Notes under the pieces: model-generated
Seen by the model: only the letters and a program-made list of their open reading frames with translations
Database searches by the model: none
What the model was told of the DNA's origin: nothing
Program-made: the position numbers and the translations under genes
Shown: piece by piece, positions 54,690 to 63,758 of the stretch
Numbering within the stretch: position 1 is the stretch's first letter
Layout of the letters: each line of letters starts with the position of its first letter
DNA from: a virus
Virus record (IMG/VR): IMGVR_UViG_3300032308_002010
Coordinates: 1-64,000 of that record
Direction: 5' to 3' (one strand)
Length of the DNA stretch: 64,000 nt

Positions 54690-55682
54690 TCAATAACGAA
54701 TACGGATTGCGTCAGTGTAAGCCGAGTATTTATACGTCGAAGAAACCTCGCCGTAGCCACCCTCCAGATTGATACTGGCCTTTGTGGCGCGCACCCACTC
54801 GCGATACGCCTGCCACCGCATCTGGCCTGCGCGCTCGTAGCTGGCCTCTTTATTTTGGTCGTTTACTGACAACCCGGCCGCGGAGTAGTCAAACTGATTG
54901 CGGCGAAACTGCTCGGCCACCATCATGAATAAATTTGCGCAGATCCCCTCAAGCCAGTGATATCTAAACGGAAAAGATTGAGTGTTGTATACGGCGTCAA
55001 TTGGGGGCGGGATTTCGTTCCAGTACATAACAGGGCGCGCAATGGCTAGGGCAATCTCCGCGTCGTCAAACATTAAGCCATCGAGCAGAAAACTCTCGCC
55101 CGGAGCTGAGTCGCGGAGATGCAAACGGATCTCGGCAATACTCGGAGGTCCGCCCGGCTGGTTCACGCTATCAAACGTGCTGCGGGCGATTACCACCGAA
55201 AACGTATTAGAAAAGATTACACACGGCTGGTTACTGGCTTGCGCCGGCACACTGACAAGCGCCATCTCGCCGTAATACACGCCCGGGACGCTTGTGGCGT
55301 TGCTAGATAACGATACAGAGACTTTGCCTGTCTCGGGCGCCACAATCGTTGCCTGCACTTCTACGGGCGGATTCTGATTACCCAACGACAGCTGTTCTTT
55401 CAGCCGTAAAACCACCTTAAAGTCCTGCGGATCGTCGCACGCCGTCAGGCTCACCGGGCGGCCTTCGCGGTCGTGCATTGTCCACTCAATCGTGGCGCAC
55501 TGCCCCTGCGTCAGCGTAATCGCCCGCATACGAGTCAAAATGGGCTGGCCATTAACGCCAGATATCGGCGCGCTAACGACGTTTTGGCCGACGCACGAAA
55601 CTGGCGTAATAGATTGGCCGTTTGTGCTACCGTTGCAACACGGCACAATGGGGTGTTCAGCTGGTGTGGCGATGACGACCAT
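54690..55682 (-). CDS. neck/connector structural protein, 330 aa
   Basis: ATG 55682 has CGGAGG upstream and TATACT further up. The N-terminal part is beta-rich and Ig-like (CATIEWTMHDREGRPVSL, PVEVQATIVAPETGKVSVSL, GVYYGEMALVS), resembling BppU-like N-terminal domains. The C-terminal part is helical (EGICANLFMMVAEQFRRNQF). The first gene after the head-module terminator, probably the start of the neck and tail transcription unit. Confidence 0.6.
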   Translation of the reverse strand: MVVIATPAEHPIVPCCNGSTNGQSITPVSCVGQNVVSAPISGVNGQPILTRMRAITLTQGQCATIEWTMHDREGRPVSLTACDDPQDFKVVLRLKEQLSLGNQNPPVEVQATIVAPETGKVSVSLSSNATSVPGVYYGEMALVSVPAQASNQPCVIFSNTFSVVIARSTFDSVNQPGGPPSIAEIRLHLRDSAPGESFLLDGLMFDDAEIALAIARPVMYWNEIPPPIDAVYNTQSFPFRYHWLEGICANLFMMVAEQFRRNQFDYSAAGLSVNDQNKEASYERAGQMRWQAYREWVRATKASINLEGGYGEVSSTYKYSAYTDAIRIRY

Positions 55683-55705
55683 GTGTACCTCCGTGTAACA
55701 ACTAC

Positions 55706-55711
55706 AGTATA
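55706..55711 (-). promoter_or_regulatory. candidate -10 element (TATACT) for the neck-tail unit
   Basis: TATACT follows directly on the U-tract of the terminator and is 24 bases before ATG 55682, leaving room for a short leader with CGGAGG. No -35 consensus is seen; the -35 region would be inside the terminator stem. Terminator followed at once by promoter is a common arrangement between strong units. Confidence 0.4.
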
Positions 55712-55747
55712 AACAAAAAGGGCCGGCCGCTTACGCAGCCAGCCCTT
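55711..55747 (-). terminator. rho-independent terminator after the head module
   Basis: Minus strand: 13-bp stem AAGGGCTGGCTGC with GCGGCCGGCCCTT (two G-U pairs), tetraloop GTAA, then TTTTTGTTT. It lies 26 bases past the stop of the 106-aa gene and ends the head gene cluster (capsid protein and neighbours). Confidence 0.92.
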
Positions 55748-55772
55748 CGTGAGTCAAACAGATAAGTTAAGC

Positions 55773-56093
55773 TCAGTCCCAACCTTCCGGGCTCTTGGTG
55801 CCCAGCGCGTTGTCATCGAGCTTAAGCTGATCGACGCTGCCGTCGTCCTCGTCGGTGAGGTAAACAGCCGGCGACTTAGTGATGATCAAGTCGCCGTCTT
55901 CCAGCGCCGTTTCGAGCGCTTTGAACTGCCGCTGACCACCACGACCGCCCTTGCCGACCGTCGAGACGAGATCGCCGGGGACGGTGTACGTCTCGTTGTT
56001 CGCGAGACGCTTACCGTGCGCGCCGAGGAAGCCAAACACTCGGGCGGCGCCCGAAATGTTTTTAACTGTCGTGTATAAACCGGGTACTGCCAT
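55773..56093 (-). CDS. small head protein, 106 aa
   Basis: ATG 56093 has GGAGTAACTAACA upstream. Compact beta-rich protein: GLYTTVKNISGAARVFGFLG, YTVPGDLVSTVGKGGRGGQR. It sits downstream of the major capsid protein and right before the head terminator. Capsid decoration, head completion or head-tail adaptor are possible. No motif decides. Confidence 0.55.
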   Translation of the reverse strand: MAVPGLYTTVKNISGAARVFGFLGAHGKRLANNETYTVPGDLVSTVGKGGRGGQRQFKALETALEDGDLIITKSPAVYLTDEDDGSVDQLKLDDNALGTKSPEGWD

Positions 56094-56112
56094 TGTTAGT
56101 TACTCCATTTCT

Positions 56113-56502
56113 TCAGGATGCGCTTTGCAGAGCCGCGGCCGCAGCAGCCTGCAGCGTCAAAACAGCCTGCGCAATCGCAGGTTGATTAGCCGCTGCGCTT
56201 GCTACGTCGCCGTAAGCAGCCGCCTTTTCACCAGTGCCGCCAAGGCCCGCGGCCGCAAGCATCTCGTCAAGCTGCTTGTTAGCAACGTTGAGCGAGGATG
56301 CTTGCGCAGCCGCGACCTTTTCTTGCTCCGCCGTGTAGAGCACATGAAGCTTGGAGGCAGCGGCCCACATTTCTGCGGCTTCGCCTTCCGTACGCGGCTG
56401 AATGCCGTGCGCGGCAAGCTTCTCGAAGAAATACGGCGCGGCAAGTTCCGACACGATTGTGGCGTAAGCTTGCTCAGCCGCTTCTTTAACAGTATCAGAC
56501 AT
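56113..56502 (-). CDS. alanine-rich helical head-region protein, 129 aa
   Basis: ATG 56502 has AAGGAGCACGTT upstream. Nearly all helix-forming: EAAEQAYATIVSELAAPYFF, then SASKL-like stretches and a long alanine tail (QAVLTLQAAAAAALQSAS). Found between the capsid gene and a small head protein. May be a scaffold remnant, head filler or assembly chaperone; not recognised. Confidence 0.55.
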   Translation of the reverse strand: MSDTVKEAAEQAYATIVSELAAPYFFEKLAAHGIQPRTEGEAAEMWAAASKLHVLYTAEQEKVAAAQASSLNVANKQLDEMLAAAGLGGTGEKAAAYGDVASAAANQPAIAQAVLTLQAAAAAALQSAS

Positions 56503-56536
56503 AACGTGCTCCTTTGGGTTTAATTCCTACACGGCA

Positions 56537-57463
56537 TCACTTGAAGTTAACGCGAGCCAGACCGTTGGTATGGCCGAACGAGCCGCCCGAAGTCTGGTAA
56601 GCGAAGTACTCAAGCATGTAAGCTTCACGACGGATGTACATCGTGGTGGGCTCCAGCTCGTAGTTCTTGCCGATGAACTTCGGCGACGCGAACATGAACA
56701 GCGAGTCATCGGGGACAAGATCGCGCTTGATCGTGACGATCCAGCGGCAGTTGAGGAAGTTCGTCTCCGCCCAACCGTTCTTGATGATGTCCTGCGAGAA
56801 GTCACCGCCCATTTCGTCACGGCCGAACTTGAGGAGTTCCTTGATCGTGATGTTATTCACGAGGCAGGTTTCAACCTCAAAGTGCGACGGCGTGCGGGGC
56901 ATAACTTTCAGCGCGTCAACAAGGGTTTCACGCGTGATGCCGCCCGAAATTTCCTCGTACTGCACAGCGCCGCTAGCAACGTTGGCAACACCCGGAGTCG
57001 GAAGCACGGCGTTGAAGGCGGCAATAAACTTGCCGTCTTCTTCAGCCAGCATGTCCTTGATCATGTTGTCCGACAGCACCTGCCGGATGTCGATTACGTA
57101 CGTACGCAGCTCGTCGACGTCCTTCACAGCGCGGGGCGACACGATCCGGTCAAACATGACGCGGTAGCGCGGGCCACGGATGTAGAAGTTAATCGGGAGC
57201 GTCGCGAACGGAAGCGACACAGCCGCCGGGGAATCGGGCTCCTTGTCCACAACCTTAACGGGCTTGTCAGTATCAACCTGACGGTCGAGCTCGTCGTTGG
57301 TGATGGTCAGCGGCGGCATGATCCGCCGGTAGAACCCGTCTTCACGCATCTTGGTGCGCGTGAAGTCGTTAACCGCATCAATGGCCTGCTTCTGCATGCC
57401 GGGGGTGTCAAGCTGCTCAAAGAGCGTTTCGTTGAGCAGTTGGATCTCTTGCTGAGTGGGCAT
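56537..57463 (-). CDS. major capsid protein (HK97 fold), 308 aa
   Basis: The start is ATG 57463, because GGAGGTTCCCAAA directly precedes it; the ATG five codons upstream contains that ribosome-binding site. The pattern fits an HK97-type subunit: a helical N-arm (QEIQLLNETLFEQL), then RIMPPLTITNDELDRQ, FATLPINFYIRGPRYRVMFD (E-loop and P-domain region), PSHFEVETCLVNNITIKELL, and a C-terminal AYMLEYFAYQTSGGSFGHTN. Context: prohead protease and scaffold upstream, decoration candidates on both sides. A short N-arm suggests limited proteolytic trimming. Confidence 0.85.
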   Translation of the reverse strand: MPTQQEIQLLNETLFEQLDTPGMQKQAIDAVNDFTRTKMREDGFYRRIMPPLTITNDELDRQVDTDKPVKVVDKEPDSPAAVSLPFATLPINFYIRGPRYRVMFDRIVSPRAVKDVDELRTYVIDIRQVLSDNMIKDMLAEEDGKFIAAFNAVLPTPGVANVASGAVQYEEISGGITRETLVDALKVMPRTPSHFEVETCLVNNITIKELLKFGRDEMGGDFSQDIIKNGWAETNFLNCRWIVTIKRDLVPDDSLFMFASPKFIGKNYELEPTTMYIRREAYMLEYFAYQTSGGSFGHTNGLARVNFK

Positions 57464-57503
57464 TTTGGGAACCTCCATGTTCCTGAATTAGTTAGGGATT
57501 AGA

Positions 57504-58085
57504 TCACGGATCAATGGTGGCCGCAGTGCCAGCCGGCAGGTACACGCACCAGAAGGAGAGTGTATCCACGCCATTGTGGTTCTTCGACGCGCCACTCGAA
57601 ACAACACCGCAAACCGGGTTTACGTACTGCACGGCGCTGGCCTTCGTCAGCACACCCTCAACGGCAGCGCCGCCAGAGGTGGGAGCAGTCAGAAGATCGC
57701 CGGGGTTGTACGTCACCGCGCTACCGCCGGACGTCTTCACGTACTCGGTGGTGGCGATTTCATAACCACCGGTCGCAACAAGACCCGACAGCTTGCCCGA
57801 GGGCGAAACTGCTTGGTGCATGAAGTTACCGGCCGCTGTGGTACCCGGATTGCTGACGTCAGCATCCGTCGAACCGTTCAGCAAGAAAATCGCGACGCCC
57901 GTGGCAGAGAGGCCCGGAACGAACACGTCCTTGCCGCCCTCTTTCGAGAGATGCACGACGCGACCGCGCGGGACATCATAAGCGACTGTGCTCAGCAGCT
58001 TGGCCGAGTAGTCGAGGGCCGTCATATCAAACCAGCCCTTTTTGACGTCAAGGCCGTGTTCAAACATAAGATCGGGAGCAGGCAT
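57504..58085 (-). CDS. head decoration-type protein, 193 aa
   Basis: ATG 58085 has GGAGGTCTAACA. The sequence is rich in glycine, threonine and small residues with repeated beta strands: LSTVAYDVPRGRVVHLSKEG, TAAGNFMHQAVSPSGKLSGL, TYNPGDLLTAPTSGGAAVEG. This style, and the position just upstream of the major capsid gene, match capsid decoration or cement proteins. A lone cysteine pair (NPVCGVV and FWCVYL) might form a disulfide. Confidence 0.65.
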   Translation of the reverse strand: MPAPDLMFEHGLDVKKGWFDMTALDYSAKLLSTVAYDVPRGRVVHLSKEGGKDVFVPGLSATGVAIFLLNGSTDADVSNPGTTAAGNFMHQAVSPSGKLSGLVATGGYEIATTEYVKTSGGSAVTYNPGDLLTAPTSGGAAVEGVLTKASAVQYVNPVCGVVSSGASKNHNGVDTLSFWCVYLPAGTAATIDP

Positions 58086-58139
58086 TGTTAGACCTCCGTG
58101 TCTTTAGCAATTGGAAACGTGTTCCGGTAAGGGACGAAC

Positions 58140-58565
58140 TCAGGTAGTGGGCGGGTTGAGACCAAGGCCCGTAAACAACTTTACGTCAGAAGCCTTGAGG
58201 CGACCATCGCGGGCACCCACATACCCGCTCGTCAGGCTGGCTGTCGGGTCATAGCTGGCGGACTTTGTAGCCACCGGCGTGCCAAGACGAGCCATTTCAG
58301 CTGCGTTTTTATGCGCAGCTAATTTGATAACAAGTTCCATCGTGCGCACCGGGTCTTGAAGGGCGGCGGCGAGCGCTTCCTTCTGGTGGGCCTCGATCCG
58401 CTCGTTCTCCACGCACGCCTTGATGGCTTCGGGGATCAGGTGAGCCAGCTTTTCGCCGGTTTCAACCTGCGCCTTTTCGGCGGCGGCGGCTTTGGTCATC
58501 GCGGCATCGGAGTAACCGATGTAGTCGATGATCTTCTGTACGAGCGCGTTATTTTCGGTAGACAT
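58140..58565 (-). CDS. head-region helical protein, 141 aa
   Basis: ATG 58565 has GGAGGTTTTA. The protein is helical, alanine- and lysine-rich (AAMTKAAAAEKAQVETGEKL, EAHQKEALAAALQDPVRTME), with a polar C-terminus (SYDPTASLTSGYVGARDGRL). It lies between scaffold and decoration candidates. It may be a scaffold partner or internal head protein; no family is recognised. Confidence 0.55.
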   Translation of the reverse strand: MSTENNALVQKIIDYIGYSDAAMTKAAAAEKAQVETGEKLAHLIPEAIKACVENERIEAHQKEALAAALQDPVRTMELVIKLAAHKNAAEMARLGTPVATKSASYDPTASLTSGYVGARDGRLKASDVKLFTGLGLNPPTT

Positions 58566-58581
58566 TAAAACCTCCGTGTGA

Positions 58582-59922
58582 TCAACGATTCACGAGTTCA
58601 AGAACGTGCTGCTTCATCATGTCCCGCAGCTGGCGCGAACGCTTTGTGCGAGCCTCTTTGACTTGAAACCGGCCAGCACGCTTAAAGTTTACAACAGCGC
58701 GGCCGATGGCGTCTAAATCTTTAGCAGCAGCCATCTTCGGCTCTTCCATCGGCGGCATACCCGCGTCGGGCGCAGCGCCGGCTTCGGGCGGCATGCCGCC
58801 TTCTGCGCTAGCACCGCCACCGGCCCCGGACAGAGCTTGCAGCAACGCTTCCGGCGGAATGCCAAGTTCTTCAAGCGCCATGGCCAGCTCTTGAACAGCT
58901 TCGTCTTCCGACGGCTCGCCGCCAACAGCTTCAGGACCCATGTCGCCACCACCTTCGGCGCCCATCATGGCGTCAAGACCGGCGGGTGCAGCGTCACCAG
59001 CAGGGGCATCGCTCATACCAGAAGCGGCGTCTTCAGGCGCAGAGTGATCTTCACCTTCGGTCGCTTCTTCGGTCGGATCGGCGGCGGCGGCCTTTGAGTT
59101 TACAAAACCGATGAAAAGGTCGGCCATTTCGTCGGCTTCGCGAATTGTGTTAGCGCACACTTCGCGAACGGACGCCTCAGCGGCTTCCTTGTTGAGCCCG
59201 AGCTGTTCAGCCAGTTCATAACCAGCCTTGAACGCAGCAGCCTTGTCGCTGCGAAGCGCGGCAAGATCCGAACCTTCGATCTTGCCGTCGTGGTCGGTGT
59301 CAAGTTTGTGCTGGTCGCCCTTCAGCTCGCCGGTCGACTCGTTTTTTTCTTCAGACTTCTCTTCGGTCTTTTTCTTTAAAAAAGCCGGCATCTCAGCCGC
59401 CTTCTCGTTGTTCAGCTTGCTCGTGCCGAAGTTGATGAGGTTGGCAAGAATGTCGTTGCCAAGGGTGCCGGCTCGTTCGCGGGCTTCCTTGAACGTAACC
59501 GAGCTGTACTTCTCACCGTCGTTGGCCTTGACCGGCGACGACGTGCCCGGATCATCCTTATCGCCCTTGAAATCTTTTTCGTTGGACGGATCTTCGCCAG
59601 TCGCCTTGGCCGAGACGCCGATGTTTGTCTGAACTTCGTCTTGACGACCTTCTTGCGACATCTCAGGTGTGTTGTCTACAGCGAGCGCACCCTGCTGCTT
59701 TTTGATATCAGCTTCGTACTCGCTGGCGCGCGCGCCTGTGCTGGCGTTCTGCACGCCATTGTCCGCGCTGGTCGTCGGATGCGAGGAGGCACCTTGGTAG
59801 CCACCCGGATCGGAGGGCACCGGGCCGGCGGACTTTTCAGCCGCAGTCTTAACGGGGCTCTGCGCAATCTCCGCGGCAAGAGCATTAAGTTGATCAAACA
59901 GTGAACGTTGCATCCGTGCCAT
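58582..59922 (-). CDS. acidic scaffold-like head protein with EF-hand motif, 446 aa
   Basis: Low-complexity, Ala/Gly/Glu-rich and probably largely disordered, with basic helical ends (SLFDQLNALAAEIAQ; KRSRQLRDMMKQHVLEL). This composition, next to the protease and capsid genes, is typical of prohead scaffolding proteins. In the middle (about residues 205-220) is DTDHDGKIEGSDL, matching a 12-residue EF-hand calcium loop (D, D, D, G, I, D at canonical places). Start ATG 59922 has AAAGGAG. Likely core of the prohead, later degraded by the protease. Confidence 0.65.
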   Translation of the reverse strand: MARMQRSLFDQLNALAAEIAQSPVKTAAEKSAGPVPSDPGGYQGASSHPTTSADNGVQNASTGARASEYEADIKKQQGALAVDNTPEMSQEGRQDEVQTNIGVSAKATGEDPSNEKDFKGDKDDPGTSSPVKANDGEKYSSVTFKEARERAGTLGNDILANLINFGTSKLNNEKAAEMPAFLKKKTEEKSEEKNESTGELKGDQHKLDTDHDGKIEGSDLAALRSDKAAAFKAGYELAEQLGLNKEAAEASVREVCANTIREADEMADLFIGFVNSKAAAADPTEEATEGEDHSAPEDAASGMSDAPAGDAAPAGLDAMMGAEGGGDMGPEAVGGEPSEDEAVQELAMALEELGIPPEALLQALSGAGGGASAEGGMPPEAGAAPDAGMPPMEEPKMAAAKDLDAIGRAVVNFKRAGRFQVKEARTKRSRQLRDMMKQHVLELVNR

Positions 59923-59965
59923 GACTTTCTCCTTTGGGGTCTAACCGTTTCCGATTAGCTTCCGT

Positions 59966-61423
59966 TCATGTGACATAATTTTGCATTACACAGTGGTTTG
60001 CTGTCAACCAATTGTTTCCGTATTTCTCGCAGATGGCGGCGTAAGCAGCGATCTTATACAACGCGTAATGTTGCGCAAGAGCTGTTTCTGCTTTTCCACT
60101 CGCTTGCTTGTCAGACGGAAACTCAATTGCCCGGGCGTTACGAAGCGCGGCTAAATAGGCGCGCTTTTCAACACTGACGGGTAATACGCTATGTGTGTGT
60201 GCTACCTTTTCAGCCCACACGCGCACGTTTTGCGGCGCCGAGTCGGCTGGAAAGTATACGTTGTTTTCAAGCAGCGCAACCACATCACTGTCGTTGGCTA
60301 ACTTTGAAAACACATTAGGCAGCGCATACGCAACTGCACTAACAAGTGTGGCGTTAGCTGACTTAACTGTCAACGCTAAAAAATCTCGCGGGGGCAAGAT
60401 TACGCCAGCGTCGGCTAGTCCGCGTAACACCTCAGCCATTTTAACAGATGGCGCGCCATTTGTATCAATAGCCGGTTGTACTTCGTCGGAACTTGCGAGC
60501 GCGGTCTGGGCCCAATTACCGCCAGCGCCTGCATCCTTCTCCGCCTGCGCTAGCTGGGTTAACGCTTCTAACTGCAGCTGAACCCGGGTAGCGGGAGTAC
60601 GCCCAAGGTCAAAGCCAAGCGGCGCGGTAATACCGAGCTGTTCAGCGAGTTCAGCCCCGGAAACGCAACTGTTTGAGGCGGCTTTTTGCAACTGACCCGA
60701 CACGTAAGCAATGCGGTCTGCCGGGCGAAATACATGGCTGATATCAAAAAACGTTGGGTTCGGGTTGTCGGCGTGAAGAACGTGGCCGTCTTCTAGCACC
60801 CGCCCCATGTTGTGTTTTAACCCGCCCGCCTTACAATGACCGCCGCCCTCGATTGAGTCGCAATATTCGGCGCGGGTCTTGGCCGTATTGCCGCAAGACG
60901 AACACTTATCAAACGGAATTTTACAGGCCATCGACACAGCAATTTCTTTGTCGTTAGCTAGCTTTTCGAGTTCCTTGTCGGCAATCAAGCCGCCGTTTCG
61001 GTCGGCCGCTTCTTTAGAACCGTTAAGCGCCACGACTAACTCGATACGCTTCATGGGTTCGTGATATGCGCTGGCTTTCACAATTCCGAAAGACTTAGCC
61101 GGGTTTTTATTGGCGTGGTCGCGATAGAAACGAGCAAATTTTTCGAATGTCTGGTGGTAATTACGGCAGCAGTCGCGGGTGAATCCGTCGCCGTTGCGGT
61201 TCGGGCCGTAGTCCTCTGTGGCACCAATTGCGATCATGTGGACCGGCACTTCGTCTTTAGCAAACTTGATGTTTTCAAGCTTGTGCGCAAACTCAGCGCC
61301 AGCGCGCTTTACAAGTTCTTGTTTGTCTGCGCCAATAATGCCGCGGCTAGATACTTTGATCAGCGCAGCAACAGGCTCGCTAAAGTCTTGGGAGTGCGGT
61401 TGAATAACCTTGATCATGCTCAT
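59966..61423 (-). CDS. prohead maturation protease with zinc-type insert, 485 aa
   Basis: Head-maturation protease fold: HMIAIGATEDYGPNRNGDGF, then FARFYRDHANKNPAKSFGIV (catalytic His candidate in DHANK) and MKRIELVVALN. KEIAVSMACKIPFDKCSSCG (catalytic Ser candidate in VSM) is followed by a cysteine- and histidine-rich insert (about residues 195-225, to YCDSIEGGGHCKAGG). The remaining 260 residues are helical and may be a scaffold-like part removed by self-cleavage. The protease cuts scaffold and capsid N-arms during maturation. GGGAG precedes ATG 61423; ATG 61417 is possible. Confidence 0.75.
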   Translation of the reverse strand: MSMIKVIQPHSQDFSEPVAALIKVSSRGIIGADKQELVKRAGAEFAHKLENIKFAKDEVPVHMIAIGATEDYGPNRNGDGFTRDCCRNYHQTFEKFARFYRDHANKNPAKSFGIVKASAYHEPMKRIELVVALNGSKEAADRNGGLIADKELEKLANDKEIAVSMACKIPFDKCSSCGNTAKTRAEYCDSIEGGGHCKAGGLKHNMGRVLEDGHVLHADNPNPTFFDISHVFRPADRIAYVSGQLQKAASNSCVSGAELAEQLGITAPLGFDLGRTPATRVQLQLEALTQLAQAEKDAGAGGNWAQTALASSDEVQPAIDTNGAPSVKMAEVLRGLADAGVILPPRDFLALTVKSANATLVSAVAYALPNVFSKLANDSDVVALLENNVYFPADSAPQNVRVWAEKVAHTHSVLPVSVEKRAYLAALRNARAIEFPSDKQASGKAETALAQHYALYKIAAYAAICEKYGNNWLTANHCVMQNYVT

Positions 61424-61425
61424 GT

Positions 61426-62382
61426 TTACTCTCCCGCGGACGAGCCGCCCAAGCTGTTAAGAAGCGCCGGTACACTAAGCGCGCCGAGAACCGGGAGCCC
61501 AATGCCGGCGAGACGACCACCAACACGCGGCATCTTGCGCAGAGCTTGTTGAAGCTGCGCCGTCGTTAACCGCCGGCCAGCGTTACCGACGCCAGAAGAA
61601 GGCTCAGATGCGATTGCAGCCAGAACGCTGGCCGCGTCGTCTGCGTTGCGCCCAAGAATACCGCCAAAAAAGTTGCCTCGGGCAGTGCCACGAGCCGAGT
61701 TAACGCGCCCTGCAACACTGGCTGGCGTGCGCATACCAGCTTCTTCCAGTGGTAGGCTTACGTCGCGCGGAACACGATCTGCGCCAAAAATACCGCTCCA
61801 CGTATTGTTTTGAGCAAATGGCATGTTACGCAAATGGCGCGTTAAATTGTCAGTAATCCTCGACGGCCCGCTGTTTGCGCGCAGCTGTTCAATCGTTGGT
61901 TTTATCTGTTTAGCCGCCTCATCGCCGGAGGCTAAAAACCTGTCTAGCTTGCCGTAGGCGTCAATCGAGTTAGCAACCTGTCGGCCGCCGTAGCCGCCAA
62001 CACCCGCGGCCGCCAGATTGAGCAGCGCGCCGCCAGAAGAGCCGTCTTGGCCCTTGGCGGCGGCAATTGCCGGCGGCGGATCAGTCTTGGTCAACAGCAT
62101 GTTTTTTGCCGCCGTAGCGCCGAGACCGCCGATGCCGCCCATTAACGCATAATCGAGCATGGCGCGCCGTTTTTTCTTTCCCTGCAGCGCGCCAATTAAA
62201 CCACCAGCGCCAGCACCCAGCGCGGCGTTCTGCAGATACGGGTTACCCAGAATTTGCGACAAGTCGGCCTGCTTGCCTAGCGCTTCGGTTACTGCCGCAA
62301 CTTTTTCAATTGCGGGGTCTGGCATGCGCGTAGCAATCGCCGACAAACCGCGCGCAAGTTCTTGAATGTCTGTTGTTTTCAT
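61426..62382 (-). CDS. glycine/alanine-rich virion protein, 318 aa
   Basis: The first 120 residues contain repeated glycine-zipper segments (LGAGAGGLIGALQGKKKRRA, MGGIGGLGATAAKNMLL) that can insert in membranes. Another lies near the C-terminus (GIGLPVLGALSVPALL). The central part is basic and helical. Such proteins may be internal head proteins ejected with DNA or pore formers. It lies upstream of the prohead protease. Weak ribosome-binding site; the gap from the upstream gene is two bases. Confidence 0.55.
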   Translation of the reverse strand: MKTTDIQELARGLSAIATRMPDPAIEKVAAVTEALGKQADLSQILGNPYLQNAALGAGAGGLIGALQGKKKRRAMLDYALMGGIGGLGATAAKNMLLTKTDPPPAIAAAKGQDGSSGGALLNLAAAGVGGYGGRQVANSIDAYGKLDRFLASGDEAAKQIKPTIEQLRANSGPSRITDNLTRHLRNMPFAQNNTWSGIFGADRVPRDVSLPLEEAGMRTPASVAGRVNSARGTARGNFFGGILGRNADDAASVLAAIASEPSSGVGNAGRRLTTAQLQQALRKMPRVGGRLAGIGLPVLGALSVPALLNSLGGSSAGE

Positions 62383-62384
62383 AA

Positions 62385-63758
62385 TTACAGTAACTCGCGG
62401 GCCTTCTGCTGCGCTTCGAGATTACTCTTCAAACTCTCAGCGCGGATCTTCTCCATTTCAATCAGCTGTTTGATATCAAAATCAGCGAGCTGCCCGGCTT
62501 CTAGCCGTTTGCGCAAAAGAGCCTGCATAGCTGCACCTGAACCAGTAAAATTAGGCGCAATTTCGGCAATTTGGTTATAAGCAGAAGCCACCTCGTACGG
62601 GTCGTAACCGGAGATAACCGGATCGTTCAGAATAAGGTCGTTAAGCACACCACGAGATTTAATCTGCTGCAGTTTGTTTTCGTGTTCTGCGTCGGACATC
62701 TGCGCAAACGCTTTTTGCTTTTGCTTAATCGGATCTGTTGAGCGCTCCTCGTTGGCGCCCAGCTCGTTGGTAAGACCGGATGGGCTCATAAGCTTACCGA
62801 GATGACCCATTGTGCCGCTATAAGATGTCAGGGGCGGCGTTGTGTCTTGTTTTTTTTTAACAGCTGCCACTTTAAGCGCGAGTGGCGCAGTTTTTTCGTC
62901 GTGAAGAATCGAGCCGGTAATCGGCGTGGGCGCAACCTTTGGCGACACTGCCGGTTGATTTAACGCAGCTAATTTACTGGCTGCGTTGTTATGTAGCTCT
63001 ACCGCTTTTATCACGTTTTCAACAAGCGTCACAACCGGAAGCGAACCAAAAAAGTTTTCGTTTTTGGCGGCCTGTTTTGCGAAGTGCGGGTATACGGCTG
63101 CAATCTTGTTTAAAGTCGACACGCCGATATTGCCGAGGCGCAAGCCAACTTCGCGCACAGCGTCAGGAAACGACATGTTGCCGGGAACGCGGAAATACTG
63201 CGCTAGCTCTTCCATTGCAGCAGCGGCTTTGTAGTGCGAAATAGTAGCAAGCCTGCGCGTTTCGTCGGCGGCGTGCTGCGCGGCTTGCTTTTCGCTGTGG
63301 GCGCGACGGGCGGCGGAATGATCGTCACGGGGAGCAGGTACGTATGTCGGGGCCGGGAGCACGCTCTTCGCTGCGGCTGCTTTATTCAGGGTCGCGTTAC
63401 GCCGGGCGATAAAGCCAGTCGGCGCTACGGCATACTCTGTTGAGATGACGCTGTTGTTTGTTAATTCAGCTGACGTTTTAACGTGCTTAGGATACAGCGC
63501 GTCCATAACAACATTTACGTCAGCAAGTTGAAAGTCTGCCGCTTTCTCCAACGTGTTTGCGCCGAGTTCGCGCTGCTTGTTGGTACGACCGGTGTTGTAC
63601 GCATGCACCATGAGGTTAATATGCCCGGCCGGAATACTCGCGTCGCTTGCGCTTTTAATAATCGCGTTGTTTGGAGTGGCGCCTTCGTTGACTAACGTGG
63701 CCGCGCGCTCAATTGCGCTCAGCAATTTTTGCTCAGCTTCTTTACTTAATGCCCGCAT
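62385..63758 (-). CDS. head-region virion protein, 457 aa
   Basis: ATG 63758 has GGAGAAAACCG upstream and overlaps the previous gene by 17 bases. Rich in alanine, lysine and asparagine, with several K-A-A helices (SKEAEQKLLSAIERAATLV, HSEKQAAQHAADETRRLATI). The C-terminus is charged and coiled (QLIEMEKIRAESLKSNLEAQ). A virion or assembly role is likely by position near the protease. No motif is recognised. Confidence 0.55.
   Translation of the reverse strand: MRALSKEAEQKLLSAIERAATLVNEGATPNNAIIKSASDASIPAGHINLMVHAYNTGRTNKQRELGANTLEKAADFQLADVNVVMDALYPKHVKTSAELTNNSVISTEYAVAPTGFIARRNATLNKAAAAKSVLPAPTYVPAPRDDHSAARRAHSEKQAAQHAADETRRLATISHYKAAAAMEELAQYFRVPGNMSFPDAVREVGLRLGNIGVSTLNKIAAVYPHFAKQAAKNENFFGSLPVVTLVENVIKAVELHNNAASKLAALNQPAVSPKVAPTPITGSILHDEKTAPLALKVAAVKKKQDTTPPLTSYSGTMGHLGKLMSPSGLTNELGANEERSTDPIKQKQKAFAQMSDAEHENKLQQIKSRGVLNDLILNDPVISGYDPYEVASAYNQIAEIAPNFTGSGAAMQALLRKRLEAGQLADFDIKQLIEMEKIRAESLKSNLEAQQKARELL

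Noticed and set aside
30552-55000. A lysozyme or peptidoglycan hydrolase in the tail genes
   Set aside because: No catalytic signature was found in the spike, hub or tape measure; absence cannot be proven by eye.
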